From Haemonchus contortus (taxonomy: Eukaryota > Nematoda > Chromadorea > Rhabditida > Trichostrongylidae), in the NCBI GenBank assembly GCA_000469685.2, contig LS997564.1, positions 30,265,392-30,329,391 on the forward strand: a DNA stretch of 64,000 nt. Reading direction: 5' to 3'. The position numbers and the translations under genes are program-made. Shown in pieces: positions 34,977-44,796 of this stretch (its first letter is position 1; every line of letters begins with the position of its first letter). The notes under the pieces were generated by a model. The model was not told the DNA's origin, made no database searches, and saw only the letters and a program-made list of their open reading frames with translations.

Positions 34977-37900
34977 TTATTCTATTCGTTCAACACCTTG
35001 TTCCGGCGGAAGCATGGTGTAGGCCGTGACGTCAGCCAGAACATCACAACCAGCTGCCGACGCAACTACTTTCTTCTTCGGACTACACTGTGAAGCACTG
35101 AAAAAACAGATTAAACTACCCAAACAATATAATATTCAGGAATTGATGATGTGAAATCGCATTATTCGCATCAGGAATAAAGAGGAGCTTCAGACCCAAT
35201 GGACTTGCAGATTCTAGATAAATCATCAACGAAGGAAAGCCAAAAATGCTTCTCCGAAACCGAAAATCCTATTCTGCAATTGGTGCCTTCTTAGTGGGGC
35301 TATGGTTATAACAAAGATAGCGGACATTTGAATTAGATGTGTGATCATAATATCACTCACTAAATTTCTAATGCAGGAGGATTTGAGGTACTCTACATTG
35401 CAAGGCTTCTATGGAAGGTTGCCACAGATGCTGAGCGTTCAATTTTACAGCAGAAATGTATCCTTTTCCGATGAAGATCAGCTCAACTTTTCAACTTAAT
35501 GCCGTAAAATTAACATAACCTTTATAGTTGCGTACAACTCAATCTCAACCATAAAAGAAACATCCCACCGGATATATCGCGGGGAAAGTGATTTTGAGCA
35601 AACCTATGGATCGAAAGTTCGGGTTCGGAATGACCACCCCGGGAGTGCTGTTCTGTGTTCGCATTTTGTTCTCAATGGAAAACCCTATTCTTGCCAATTA
35701 CGTCGCTAAAACGACAAGAGGACTTTTCTTGAACCCCTTGCATCCTATACCGTAACTCATGTACTATTTACACGAGACAAAGAAAACAACAACCAGTTCC
35801 AGGTAGAGCAAGCTCGCGCGAGCTCTGCTAACTTAAAGCGACAATTAAAAACATAGTTTGCACTGAACGAACAGGCTTGAGTTCAACCACCTTGCCAGGA
35901 CCCCGCGCAAATAAACCCTTTGTCAACATGAAATTACGGAATTTTCTACCACAGTAGAACGCTTCACAAGCCATGGCGGTAGCCTCATACACCTTGAAAA
36001 CAAACTCATTAAAGCAAAAAATTACGCATCCACTTACTCCGCTTTGTCCTTCTCCTTTTCCCTCTTTTCGGCTGGGAATGAAGATTCCTCCTTTGCTGAT
36101 TTTTCATCTACTTCAGGAATCGATGAAGGAGGTTCACTTTTGTCTCTCTTGGCCCTAAAAAATATAACATAAACGGTGTAGCAGGATAGACAGAGAAAAG
36201 TGTATCTGTTCAGTTATAAGTTGAATTAAATTAAATTGTCACTTTCCTTTCTGCTGTGGCGGTGAGTGGCGGCGCAGCGTCTCGCTCTGGTATTCCCGCC
36301 AAAAATTCTGCTGATTATTGTTTTCTCTGCTTACTCGCTACTCATATCTTCGGAGTTTTCTGATTTCTACAGTGACCAAGAAACGTAACAGAAGCTGTAT
36401 CCCTAGTGGCAGGGGATTATTTTCGTTGGTTATTCGAATTGCCACCTTAGGAGGTATATTCTTGCTCGTGATCGTTTCGCTCGATTGATTGTTTTTGATC
36501 AACTGCATCGTTTTTTCGTCAGCAAGTTAGCTTTCTAGTGGCAGGAAGCGATCAAATTTTTTGCATTTTGCCACCGCATTAGGTCTATTCATCGTCTTTT
36601 AATAATGAGTTCAATTCGTTCTGTTGTTTCCAAGTTCAGAGGACGCAAACGAGGTCTACTGGATTTGGGATCTCCCCATGGTGCCGAGCGTCAACGCGCA
36701 CTTATGACCGCAGTGGAACAGTTGATAAGTGACGATTCGGTCCCTTCGTATATTAAAACAATAGTTGATTATCTTCTTGAGACAAAAGAGAAGCTGGATA
36801 ACCTAACTAGTGAAAACAAAGAACTTCTTGAGGAGGTGGATAAGCTTCGTAAGGAGAATTCAAAACTTCGTCAAACTCTTTCTCAACCTAAACAATCTCA
36901 TTCACTCATTAACTCTGGTAACGCTTCCGCTCAAAATCTCTCGCCATCCTCGCATCAAGATTCTGTCTCTAATTCTGATTGCTGTGAATTGTTTGAGCGT
37001 TCTCGTTCTTTGGTATTGATCGGTGTACCGGAAACATTTGATCCTGTTCCTTCTAAAATGATTGTCTCTGATTTGAATTATGTTAGAATGTTATTTGATC
37101 ATCTTCGTCTAGAATGTGCCCCAGTTTCTGTTTATCGTATGGGTAAGCATGCTGTTAATCGGCCTAGGCTCTTGAAGGTCGTCCTTCCGAATGCTAAATT
37201 CAAAGACGAAGCACTGCGCCGTGCCCCTAAATTGAGGTTTTCTCAATTTAGGGGCATTTACATTCGTCCCTCTCTGTCCAAGGCGGAGAGGGAAAAGCTT
37301 CGCTCTTCGAGATTAGCCTCCAGGGGGAGACCGGTAAATACTTCTAAGGTTCAACTCGACAATCCCCCCTCTTCTTCCCCAGTGCCTGTCTCCGACATGT
37401 CGAATAATTCTATGGATGTTTTGTCGCCTGTTGCCCCTTTAAACACTCAATAGTTCCTCGGCGTCGGGTCACTAGCTGTAAATTTTTGTTGGCTAATATA
37501 CGATCCTTGCCAAAAAATGCGGATTTTGTGGTTTTTCATTTAACTAAATGTTGCTTTGACATTGTGGCCCTCACAGAGACCTGGCTTAGGCCTACCCTTC
37601 AGAGCTCTACTCTACTGGGTATTTTAGGGCATGAGTACAGTATTATTCGCTGCGATAGGTCTCGTAAATTAGGTGGAGGTGTGGCAATTCTAGCCAGGAG
37701 AGTATTTTCGTATCAAGTCATTCTAAAGGAGTCTATCCCCAATTCGTATGAGCTTTTGTGTTGTGATGTTTCCTCTTTTTCTGAGTTGTGTAGAATTGCT
37801 GTCGTCTACAGAGCACCCGGATGTTCCCACAAATTAACACAACAGCTCTTTAAGGCCTTGACTGACCTGTCTATTTGCCAGTATCCCTTCATAGCGATGG

Positions 37901-40900
37901 GAGATTTCAACTTGCCGGATGTTGCCTGGACTGGTGAGCTGGGAACTAATATGAGTAGTCTTGCGGGTTATATTTTACATCTGTGCAACAGTTACGGTTT
38001 GCGACAGTTAGTCCTTGATTCAACCCGTGGCGACCATGTTTTGGACCTAGTATTTTGCAATAAATCCGAGCTAGTGAAAAATCTGATGATTGCTCCTCCA
38101 CTAGGCAATAGCGATCATTGCGCCGTCAGCTTCATTTTTGATTTCCCCAAGTTTGTTCATTCACCCAGCCTGTGCAAAAAGTTTTCGAAGGCCGATTATG
38201 TTCAAATTTGTGACTACCTCGCTAATGTCGATTGGTATGGTTCATTCCAGTGCTGTACAAATGTCAATGAAATGTATGAGCTTTTCATCTTCGTTCTGAG
38301 GCATGTAATTGATATGTTTGTTCCTGTTGCGGTTAAGTCGAGTAACAGGCCTTCCTTTCCGCCCTATCTTGTGCAATTTTCCAACTTATGTACTGCGGCT
38401 TGGACCCAGGCAGTTGAATCCAAGGTTCCTGAGGACATGAACAATTACTTGCGGCTAAGAAATCGATTTCTCAGGAAAGTCGCGAAATTCAATTCAAGCG
38501 TCGAGAAGAAAGTTATAAATTCTAGAAACAAGGTCGCATTCTATAAAATGTTATCGGCCAAGCTCAAAAGTCGAAATGACATTTGTACTCTCAAGGATGG
38601 ACAGGGGAATCTTGCTTTCTCTGATGAAGCAAAAGCTAATGTTTTGGCACACCATTTCGAGTCCGTGTTTTCTATCTCGAATACTGAATGCGACCAAGAA
38701 CTGGTTTCTTCCTTGCCTATTTTCCCTACTATTGATCTAGATTTTTGGTTCCATGAAGATGAAATTTTGAAATGTATCCAGAAATGGCCTAGTTCGAGTT
38801 CCCTTACTCCAGATGGCATACCTTTGTATTTTTTGAAGCGAGTTTCCACCCAAATTTTGAGTCCTCTCAGGTTTATCATGAATTTGTCACTCGTTAGGAG
38901 TGAGGTGCCGGTCATTTGGAAGCATGCGTATGTCACTCCTATCCCTAAGAAACCTCCTTATGACATACCGAGCAGTTACAGGCCTATAAGCATCACCTCA
39001 ATCATTGCAAGGATATTTGAAAAGATAATCAAGAAAAGAATTGTAGCTCATCTGGACAAATTTCAAGTGATTAGCCCTAATCAACATGGTTTTGTTAAAG
39101 GCAAATCAACGGTCACGCAACTAATTGAATGCCTCAATGATTGGACTAAGGGATTAGATGGCAATAAATCGGTTCACGTTATTTATTTTGACTTTATGAA
39201 AGCCTTTGATAAAGTGCCGCACAAGAAGCTGCTCCTTAAGCTAGAAAGGGTTGGTATCCGAGGTGTTCTTCTAAAATGGCTGAGTGAGTTCCTTACTAAT
39301 CGCACTTTTCAAGTGCGTATCAAGGATCATCTCTCCGCGAGCATGAATGCTGCAAGCGGGGTTCCCCAAGGTGGGGTCTTATCCCCTTTGCTCTTCAACA
39401 TTTATACCTTCGAATTGAGTTCGTTGATTACATCCTTAGGAGTTGACTGTAAAGTTTTTGCTGACGATTTGAAAATTTACAAGGTTATCGAAAGTGACAT
39501 TGACTCCACCAATCTTCAGAGAGCTATTGATTTAGTTAAGGAGTGGTCCAAAACGTGGGAGCTTCCCTTGTCTGTTGACAAAACGAAGGTTTTGATTCTA
39601 TCTCGTTCGCAGACGAGTCTCTGCTCTTACCACATTGATGGTAATGTTTTGCAAACCGTGGACAAAGTCACTGATCTTGGCTTCGTCATAAGCCGCAATC
39701 TTAGTTTCGATGAACACATAAACATGATTGTGAACAAGGCTACTAATAAGGTATACAACTTTTACAAGGCTTTCGTTTGTAAAGACTCCCAACTCATTAT
39801 AAAAGCATTTAAGACATACATTCGTCCACTATTGGAATATGGAACAGTGATATACTATCCCCAGAAAAAATCCCTCATTAGGGCTTTAGAGAAGGTTCAA
39901 AATGACTTCACTAGGAAATTGATGGTAAGGGTTCATGGATATGACTACACGAAAGTTCCGCAAAGCTCCATGAGGAATCAAATTCTAGGTCTGCAAACTC
40001 TCGAAAGTAGAAGGAGGCGATTTGATGTACTCATGCTCTACAAGATCCTCTGTGGTGTGGTCTCTGTAGATAGGCTTAGGCTCTTCTCTACTGGTGATTC
40101 ACGTACTCGTGGGGGCAACACCAAGGTTTTTATACCTAGACCTAATTCTAGGTATAGGAGCCAGTTCTTCTGCCACCGTGCCGGTATCGAATTTAACAAA
40201 ATTATCAAGCGAGGCCCAGCGCCCAAATCGCTCGCACACTTCAAAAGGCTCTTGACCCAACGCTGATATTAATTGCTCCTTTGCCTACTATATTGCTTTT
40301 TTCACATTTTGTTTTACTCTTGTACTTCACTTTTCGTTATATTATAGCTTTTTTTTCTACCTCTTGTTCTTTTTTGGTGTAATAACTACGCATAAGTAGT
40401 TCTTAGGTCGATTTCCATTGTGTTGTAGTTGCTCTTGCTTGTTTCCCGTTGTTCATTTTCACACGAATCACTCGTGTAATAAATCAAATCAATCAAATCA
40501 AATTGTGGGAGGAGCTTTGAAGAGCCCCAGAGATACTCTGTTACAGATGTGCAAATGTAGTAAACCCATTTGCCCGCAGGATTGGAGACCGCCTTTTCTA
40601 TAGCATTTTTTGTTGCTAAAACAATCTCCCTAGAGTGGGAGGTGAACTTAATGAATATAAGGAGCTCTAGCAGGATTACGGATGTTCCTACAAGCCTAAG
40701 CTGCTCCATTCAAATTCCTTTGCCACGAAAATCTTAGTTTTTCGCGTTTTGGGCCTTAAAACTGTAGTCGGCTGCGGAGGAGCGACTGCAACAGAACAGA
40801 AAAAGTGTTGCCATTTGCTAGCGCGCATACCAACATACAGCACCTAACTGAACAGAGTGTCAGAAATTGGTGGTTAGTACGCTTACGTACCGAGACATGT

Positions 40901-43900
40901 GTGCCAAACTTTGCGTTCTCCGTGGCGGCCGCTCTTCTCGCTCCCGTTCAACACTTCGTCGTTGACTAGCCGTCTCCAGATCTTCCCACTGGCTCATCAG
41001 ATCGGATATAGTGAACCCTTTCACGCCAGCCGTTTGGTGCAAGACATCTGCATAAAGGGATGTTCAGCATCAGGTGATAGGAAATTCGCTTTCCACTCAC
41101 CTGAAAAGTCTATAAGGCTTATACGCGGTGAACTTGGAGCACTTTTACTCTTCTTTTCAACCATACGCTTGCGATACAGTTCGTATTCTGCCCGTGCCTG
41201 AAACTGTGAATAAATGTGAATATGATATGGAAACGATGAGCACGCGTTTCTAATCATCACTAGGTTTCTCAAAGAAATAAAATCCTTTGAATTAAATAAA
41301 TAAATTTCTAAATAAATGAACAAGTAAATAAATAAATACCTGCAAATCCTTATAAGCCATAACGTGACCGCATGCCTTTCCTAACAACACTATTCCATTG
41401 CATATTTTGATGGCAATCATGAGCAGCCAAGCGATAACTGAATTGAGCAGTGAATTCAAAGTAAGAACGAAAGCATCTGCTAAATATTACCGCATATGAC
41501 TATGCTGGCCTTGCTCTGGAGAGAAAACGTTTGACTGAGGACTCGTATAAGCATTATCGACAGTGGAATAGGAATGAACCCCATACGTCGCGAGACCTTC
41601 AATGATTACTCTGAATACAATGACACCCAACAGGCGCTGTGCGAAGAATAGTCTTCAATACTCAAAAATGAAAGTTATTCGACCCACCTGATCGGAATAG
41701 TCGCTGAACGCAGACGAATCACGACTCCTCACCACGTCGAAGGCTATTGTGATGGTGAAGTCTTGAACAAGTCAGAATTGGAGTAAGTTATATGTACGAA
41801 CCAAATATTACCTCTATAGACCTCCGCGTTTATTTCGTTGAACTTCGTAATGAAGGCATGCTTTAACCAATCGACTAACAGTTCTGCTCCGATGACCATG
41901 AGCTGAATCGAATATCCTCAGAGGTTCAATCTTATTGAACAAAAGAGTCCAGCTATTCAAATCAGATAGCCCGAACGCATAAGGTGTATTAAAAAGCAAT
42001 GAAAAACAAAAAAACATAGGGTTGCTCGCAAAAATGATAAAAGAGGGATCCTGCAACGTTCTGACCCGATCGTCAACCTGAAAATAAAAACTCACAATGT
42101 CCGGCATCATTTCTCGTAAGTGCTCACTGCTCCAATTTACGGCCATCATATTGCGAACCATCACAACAAATAGAAGCGCAATAATGTGAAAACGCTCTCG
42201 AACATCACTGAAAGGGGAACATGAAAAAAAGTACGTAAGTCAGTTCCATCTGACTTACCATACATTACTGCTTGATGAAATGAAAAATAAATTTTGAAGC
42301 ATTACCTGCAAGCCATCTGGAACAAATTCGCCTTCGCAAACTTCTTAAACACAGATCCTTTGAGTTCAACAAAGTTGTTTGACATCATTATAGCGAGGAG
42401 AGCTTGATTATGGGAATTGAAAGCAACGTTCAATGTGGTAGCCTGAAAAAAAAGGATGAGCGAACCAAATAAGGAGACAAATTCTGATATCTGAATCCTA
42501 TCAATGAGCTATGAATCTGTCGGGTTTGACGTGTTCTGATACATGCCAAATCGTCACTTCCGCCACCTAGTGCAGAACGCGGATGTACCTCTGTCACCGT
42601 AAGCCGGGGAAAGGAAAACATTACGAACTGTTTTGGGCTTTATGGTTTCACCGTCCTTACTAAGCCATAACATTTCACAGTAAGACTGGCGGGTAGAACC
42701 TTAATATTTGGTAAGGGAAACTATCACTGCACGGGAATCATCGTGAAGTTTTGCCGATGATTACTAAACAAGGATAAGAAAGGACAAAAACGAAAGAAAG
42801 AGCGGAATGAGCCAAAAAAAAAACAAAAGACTTCGATCAGTTTCCGCCAAGAAAAGAAAAAATACCTGCAAGAGGACTAGAAATGTATGTATAGAAGCGT
42901 ATGACAAGGCAAATCCAAAGTGGCACAGTGTTCTTATAGCACTCTTGAATGTCTTGGGTTCATTTGCAGTCCAAAATAGAGCATCAAGGATATCCTGAAT
43001 AGCTACTAGTTAGCAGAAATAGATAGTTTATAATTACATCTTACGCCGGAAGTGTAGCGTAATAGGAGCTCACCTGGCCAAGACTACTAAAAAGTTTATC
43101 GGCAACTTCTAGCATGTTGTAGAAGATATACAGTTTTATAACTCCTTGACCACGAACTTGATGATAAACAACTGACGTATCTGCAGGAGGAAAACGGTTT
43201 TGAAATTGAAAGCCTAAGCAGTGCGCTATTAATGAATCATGTTTACCTATATGCTGCATAAGAATCGACCCTATAACAATAATCCAAACTTTGAAAAAAT
43301 CGCATGTTTCGGCCGACGTCCATGGTCGCAAACGCAATAGAAAACCCGTTATCGACATCTGAAGACAATATTATTGGAGAAACTTTGTCTGACTAACATT
43401 TAAAAGAGGAAGTGAGCAAAACCGAAGGTATGGAGAGGACTTACAAAAAATCGAATTGGTAAAAAAGTGAAAAGGTAGCAGAACGCATCAATACATTGTA
43501 ATAACCCGTAGAATAGAAAACACTCGACCTAAGAAGATTCTATCGAAATGTGAATTCACTTAAACAATAAAATCTTTGCGATCGCAAAGAGAAAGCAGAA
43601 TAAACGTACCTCAATTGGAATCCGTAAAAAGGCATAAACTTTCCGCCTTTTCTCAGTATACCGAGTTTGATCGTTGTGCAAAGAATAACCTCTGAAAGTG
43701 AAGATAGCATTCCAATAGCAGTAAGCGTAATAAACCACAGACTTTCAAGGAGATGATTGGCTGGCATAAGCCGTTGAAGCGAGATTGTGTGGGTAAAAAA
43801 GCGAGAAAACGGCATAGGGCAACAGCGGCATTATATAGCAGATGCTAGATCTGATAGTATTGTAAATAGGGGCCAAGCGAATGGTCATATGGACAATCAA

Positions 43901-44796
43901 AGTGAAGGGATAGTAGAGTGGTAAAGTCAGGTGGTAAAGTCACCAATTTACAGCGCCAAATTCACGAAGGTTTCTTGATAAACTCCACACCGTGAAAAAC
44001 CTTAATGCTATCGAGAAGTTACACCGTAGTTCCGACTATCCCGCGCTCACTTTTAATCCTATTGTTTCGAATAGAGAGCAAGTATGATGCTGAACTTTCA
44101 TCGATGATGTAGTAAAGCACTTGCAGAATGAATGTTGTTTCAGAGTGTTCAATGAATGTTCAATGTTTAGACAACCGGGATCGCCTAAATATGACTCACC
44201 GGGTCAGCTCACTCCAGCAATATTCGAAGAGCCCATATGAAGGAAGAGAATTATTCGACAAGCGCTGACTGGCTAAACAAAAATTACACTAGAAGGGAAA
44301 ATAAATCATGCTTCAAATTAAAAAAAACACTTTCTACGAGGCCTTTGCGTGCAAAAACTGCAAGCATCTAATTCCAAGGTATCCTTCCAAGATTCAGCTC
44401 TTTCCTAAATTGAGAAACCTATTGACGTCCTGCTCAATTTTTTTGAAGATTTCGCTAACGAACGCAGCTCGAAGTCATGAGCCTTCACGAGCAGGTGATG
44501 CAGCATCGCAAAGAACAGCGGAGGGTATTAACCGTAAGTTTTTTGAACAGTATTGGTATAGGAGACATCACAAAATGGGACTCACTAGGACCGCCATTAA
44601 GCAGTTCTTCCTCTTCATCACAGAACACCGTGAGATTTTCTGCTATGGAGATATGACCTGCACGAGTGGGAAGTGACGTACTCGCATCATCTTCAAGATC
44701 ACTTCCAATAGTAAAACCTTCCGAGGAACGAGAATCGTGCCGCCCGTCCCTATGACGAACATCTCCTTCCATTATTTCGCTAAGGAAGGAGTTCAA
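34977..44796 (-). CDS. TAPT1: TAPT1-family transmembrane protein (17 exons, complete)
   Basis: TAPT1 is a conserved multi-pass protein linked in vertebrates to cilium base/ER function and axial patterning. Exons: 44796-44586, 44272-44200, 43691-43610, 43528-43445, 43358-43247, 43180-43074, 42994-42866, 42442-42306, 42207-42096, 41902-41812, 41761-41688, 41596-41491, 41437-41340, 41197-41101, 41047-40891, 36154-36038, 35097-34977 (TAA). All are GT-AG, all phases agree, and the 1908 nt give 635 residues (human about 567). Signature blocks: FEYCWSELTRGYSLHND, RYTEKRRKVYAFLRIP, FTFLPIRFF, VIKLYIFYNMLEVADKLFSS, DILDALFWTA, ATTLNVAFNSHN, MMSNNFVELKGSVFKKF, LLVDWLKHAFITKFNEI, RRMGFIPIPLSIMLIRV and GIVLLGKACG. 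The C-terminus is charged (EKREKEKDKAE) and ends GVERIE. The start at 44796 is the first ATG of an acidic, Ser-rich N-terminus. Intron 15 (40890-36155) carries an antisense LINE; the donor at 40891 could also be read through to a stop at 40860. Confidence 0.93.
36605..37453 (+). CDS. LINE ORF1 protein, coiled coil plus RNA-binding-like domain
   Basis: 282 residues, intact. Residues about 55-100 form a heptad-rich coiled coil (YLLETKEKLDNLTSENKELL, EEVDKLRKENSKLRQTL), which in LINE ORF1 proteins mediates trimer or multimer formation. Residues about 135-220 (RSLVLIGVPE ... VSVYRMGKHAVNRPRLLKVV ... IYIRPSLSKAEREKLRSSR) look like the RRM-like/basic domain of CR1 and L2 ORF1 proteins that binds element RNA. 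The C-terminus is Ser/Pro-rich. The start ATG is the first in frame after the leader. An internal exact inverted repeat, CCTAAATTGAG...CTCAATTTAGG, is present around 37227-37254. Confidence 0.88.
   Translation: MSSIRSVVSKFRGRKRGLLDLGSPHGAERQRALMTAVEQLISDDSVPSYIKTIVDYLLETKEKLDNLTSENKELLEEVDKLRKENSKLRQTLSQPKQSHSLINSGNASAQNLSPSSHQDSVSNSDCCELFERSRSLVLIGVPETFDPVPSKMIVSDLNYVRMLFDHLRLECAPVSVYRMGKHAVNRPRLLKVVLPNAKFKDEALRRAPKLRFSQFRGIYIRPSLSKAEREKLRSSRLASRGRPVNTSKVQLDNPPSSSPVPVSDMSNNSMDVLSPVAPLNTQ
37486..40266 (+). CDS. LINE ORF2, AP endonuclease plus reverse transcriptase
   Basis: About 926 residues counted from a TTG at 37486. The frame is open upstream into the end of ORF1 but has no ATG before the endonuclease. 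The endonuclease has the catalytic Glu (ALTETWL, residue about 31), GGGVAILAR, GDFN (about 138) and SDH (about 207-209). RT blocks: SSYRPISITSIIARIFEK, NQHGFVKGKSTVTQLIE, FDFMKAFDKVPHKKLLLKL, ASGVPQGGVLSPLLFNIY (about 622) and the catalytic FADD (about 658). After RT comes KVTDLGFVISRNLSFDEHI and a thumb/C-terminal part ending LLTQR. All key residues are intact, so the protein is probably functional. The HGFVKGKST and FDFMKAFDKVPH forms favour CR1-group over RTE. Translation may depend on reinitiation or frameshifting after ORF1. Confidence 0.95.
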   Translation: MLANIRSLPKNADFVVFHLTKCCFDIVALTETWLRPTLQSSTLLGILGHEYSIIRCDRSRKLGGGVAILARRVFSYQVILKESIPNSYELLCCDVSSFSELCRIAVVYRAPGCSHKLTQQLFKALTDLSICQYPFIAMGDFNLPDVAWTGELGTNMSSLAGYILHLCNSYGLRQLVLDSTRGDHVLDLVFCNKSELVKNLMIAPPLGNSDHCAVSFIFDFPKFVHSPSLCKKFSKADYVQICDYLANVDWYGSFQCCTNVNEMYELFIFVLRHVIDMFVPVAVKSSNRPSFPPYLVQFSNLCTAAWTQAVESKVPEDMNNYLRLRNRFLRKVAKFNSSVEKKVINSRNKVAFYKMLSAKLKSRNDICTLKDGQGNLAFSDEAKANVLAHHFESVFSISNTECDQELVSSLPIFPTIDLDFWFHEDEILKCIQKWPSSSSLTPDGIPLYFLKRVSTQILSPLRFIMNLSLVRSEVPVIWKHAYVTPIPKKPPYDIPSSYRPISITSIIARIFEKIIKKRIVAHLDKFQVISPNQHGFVKGKSTVTQLIECLNDWTKGLDGNKSVHVIYFDFMKAFDKVPHKKLLLKLERVGIRGVLLKWLSEFLTNRTFQVRIKDHLSASMNAASGVPQGGVLSPLLFNIYTFELSSLITSLGVDCKVFADDLKIYKVIESDIDSTNLQRAIDLVKEWSKTWELPLSVDKTKVLILSRSQTSLCSYHIDGNVLQTVDKVTDLGFVISRNLSFDEHINMIVNKATNKVYNFYKAFVCKDSQLIIKAFKTYIRPLLEYGTVIYYPQKKSLIRALEKVQNDFTRKLMVRVHGYDYTKVPQSSMRNQILGLQTLESRRRRFDVLMLYKILCGVVSVDRLRLFSTGDSRTRGGNTKVFIPRPNSRYRSQFFCHRAGIEFNKIIKRGPAPKSLAHFKRLLTQR

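Larger units (their letters stand above)
36240..40500 (+). mobile_element. Full-length CR1/jockey-type non-LTR retrotransposon
   Basis: Two open reading frames without any internal stop lie between a GC-richer 5' leader (from about 36240) and a short 3' tail. The tail ends in the tandem short repeat (A)ATCAA at 40478-40500, as CR1-group elements end in short repeats rather than poly-A. AAATTGT occurs at 36233-36239 and 40500-40506 and may be a 7-bp target duplication, though it is A/T-rich and could be chance. The element sits antisense in intron 15 of the TAPT1 gene. Intact ORFs point to a young copy. Confidence 0.92.

Noticed and set aside
38541..38936. 131-codon antisense open frame
   Set aside because: It is a shadow of the intact LINE ORF2 on the other strand.
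44377..44430. Block reading SQFRKELNLG as TAPT1 exon 2
   Set aside because: No donor follows, and the exon at 44272-44200 gives the expected SELTRGY junction in phase.
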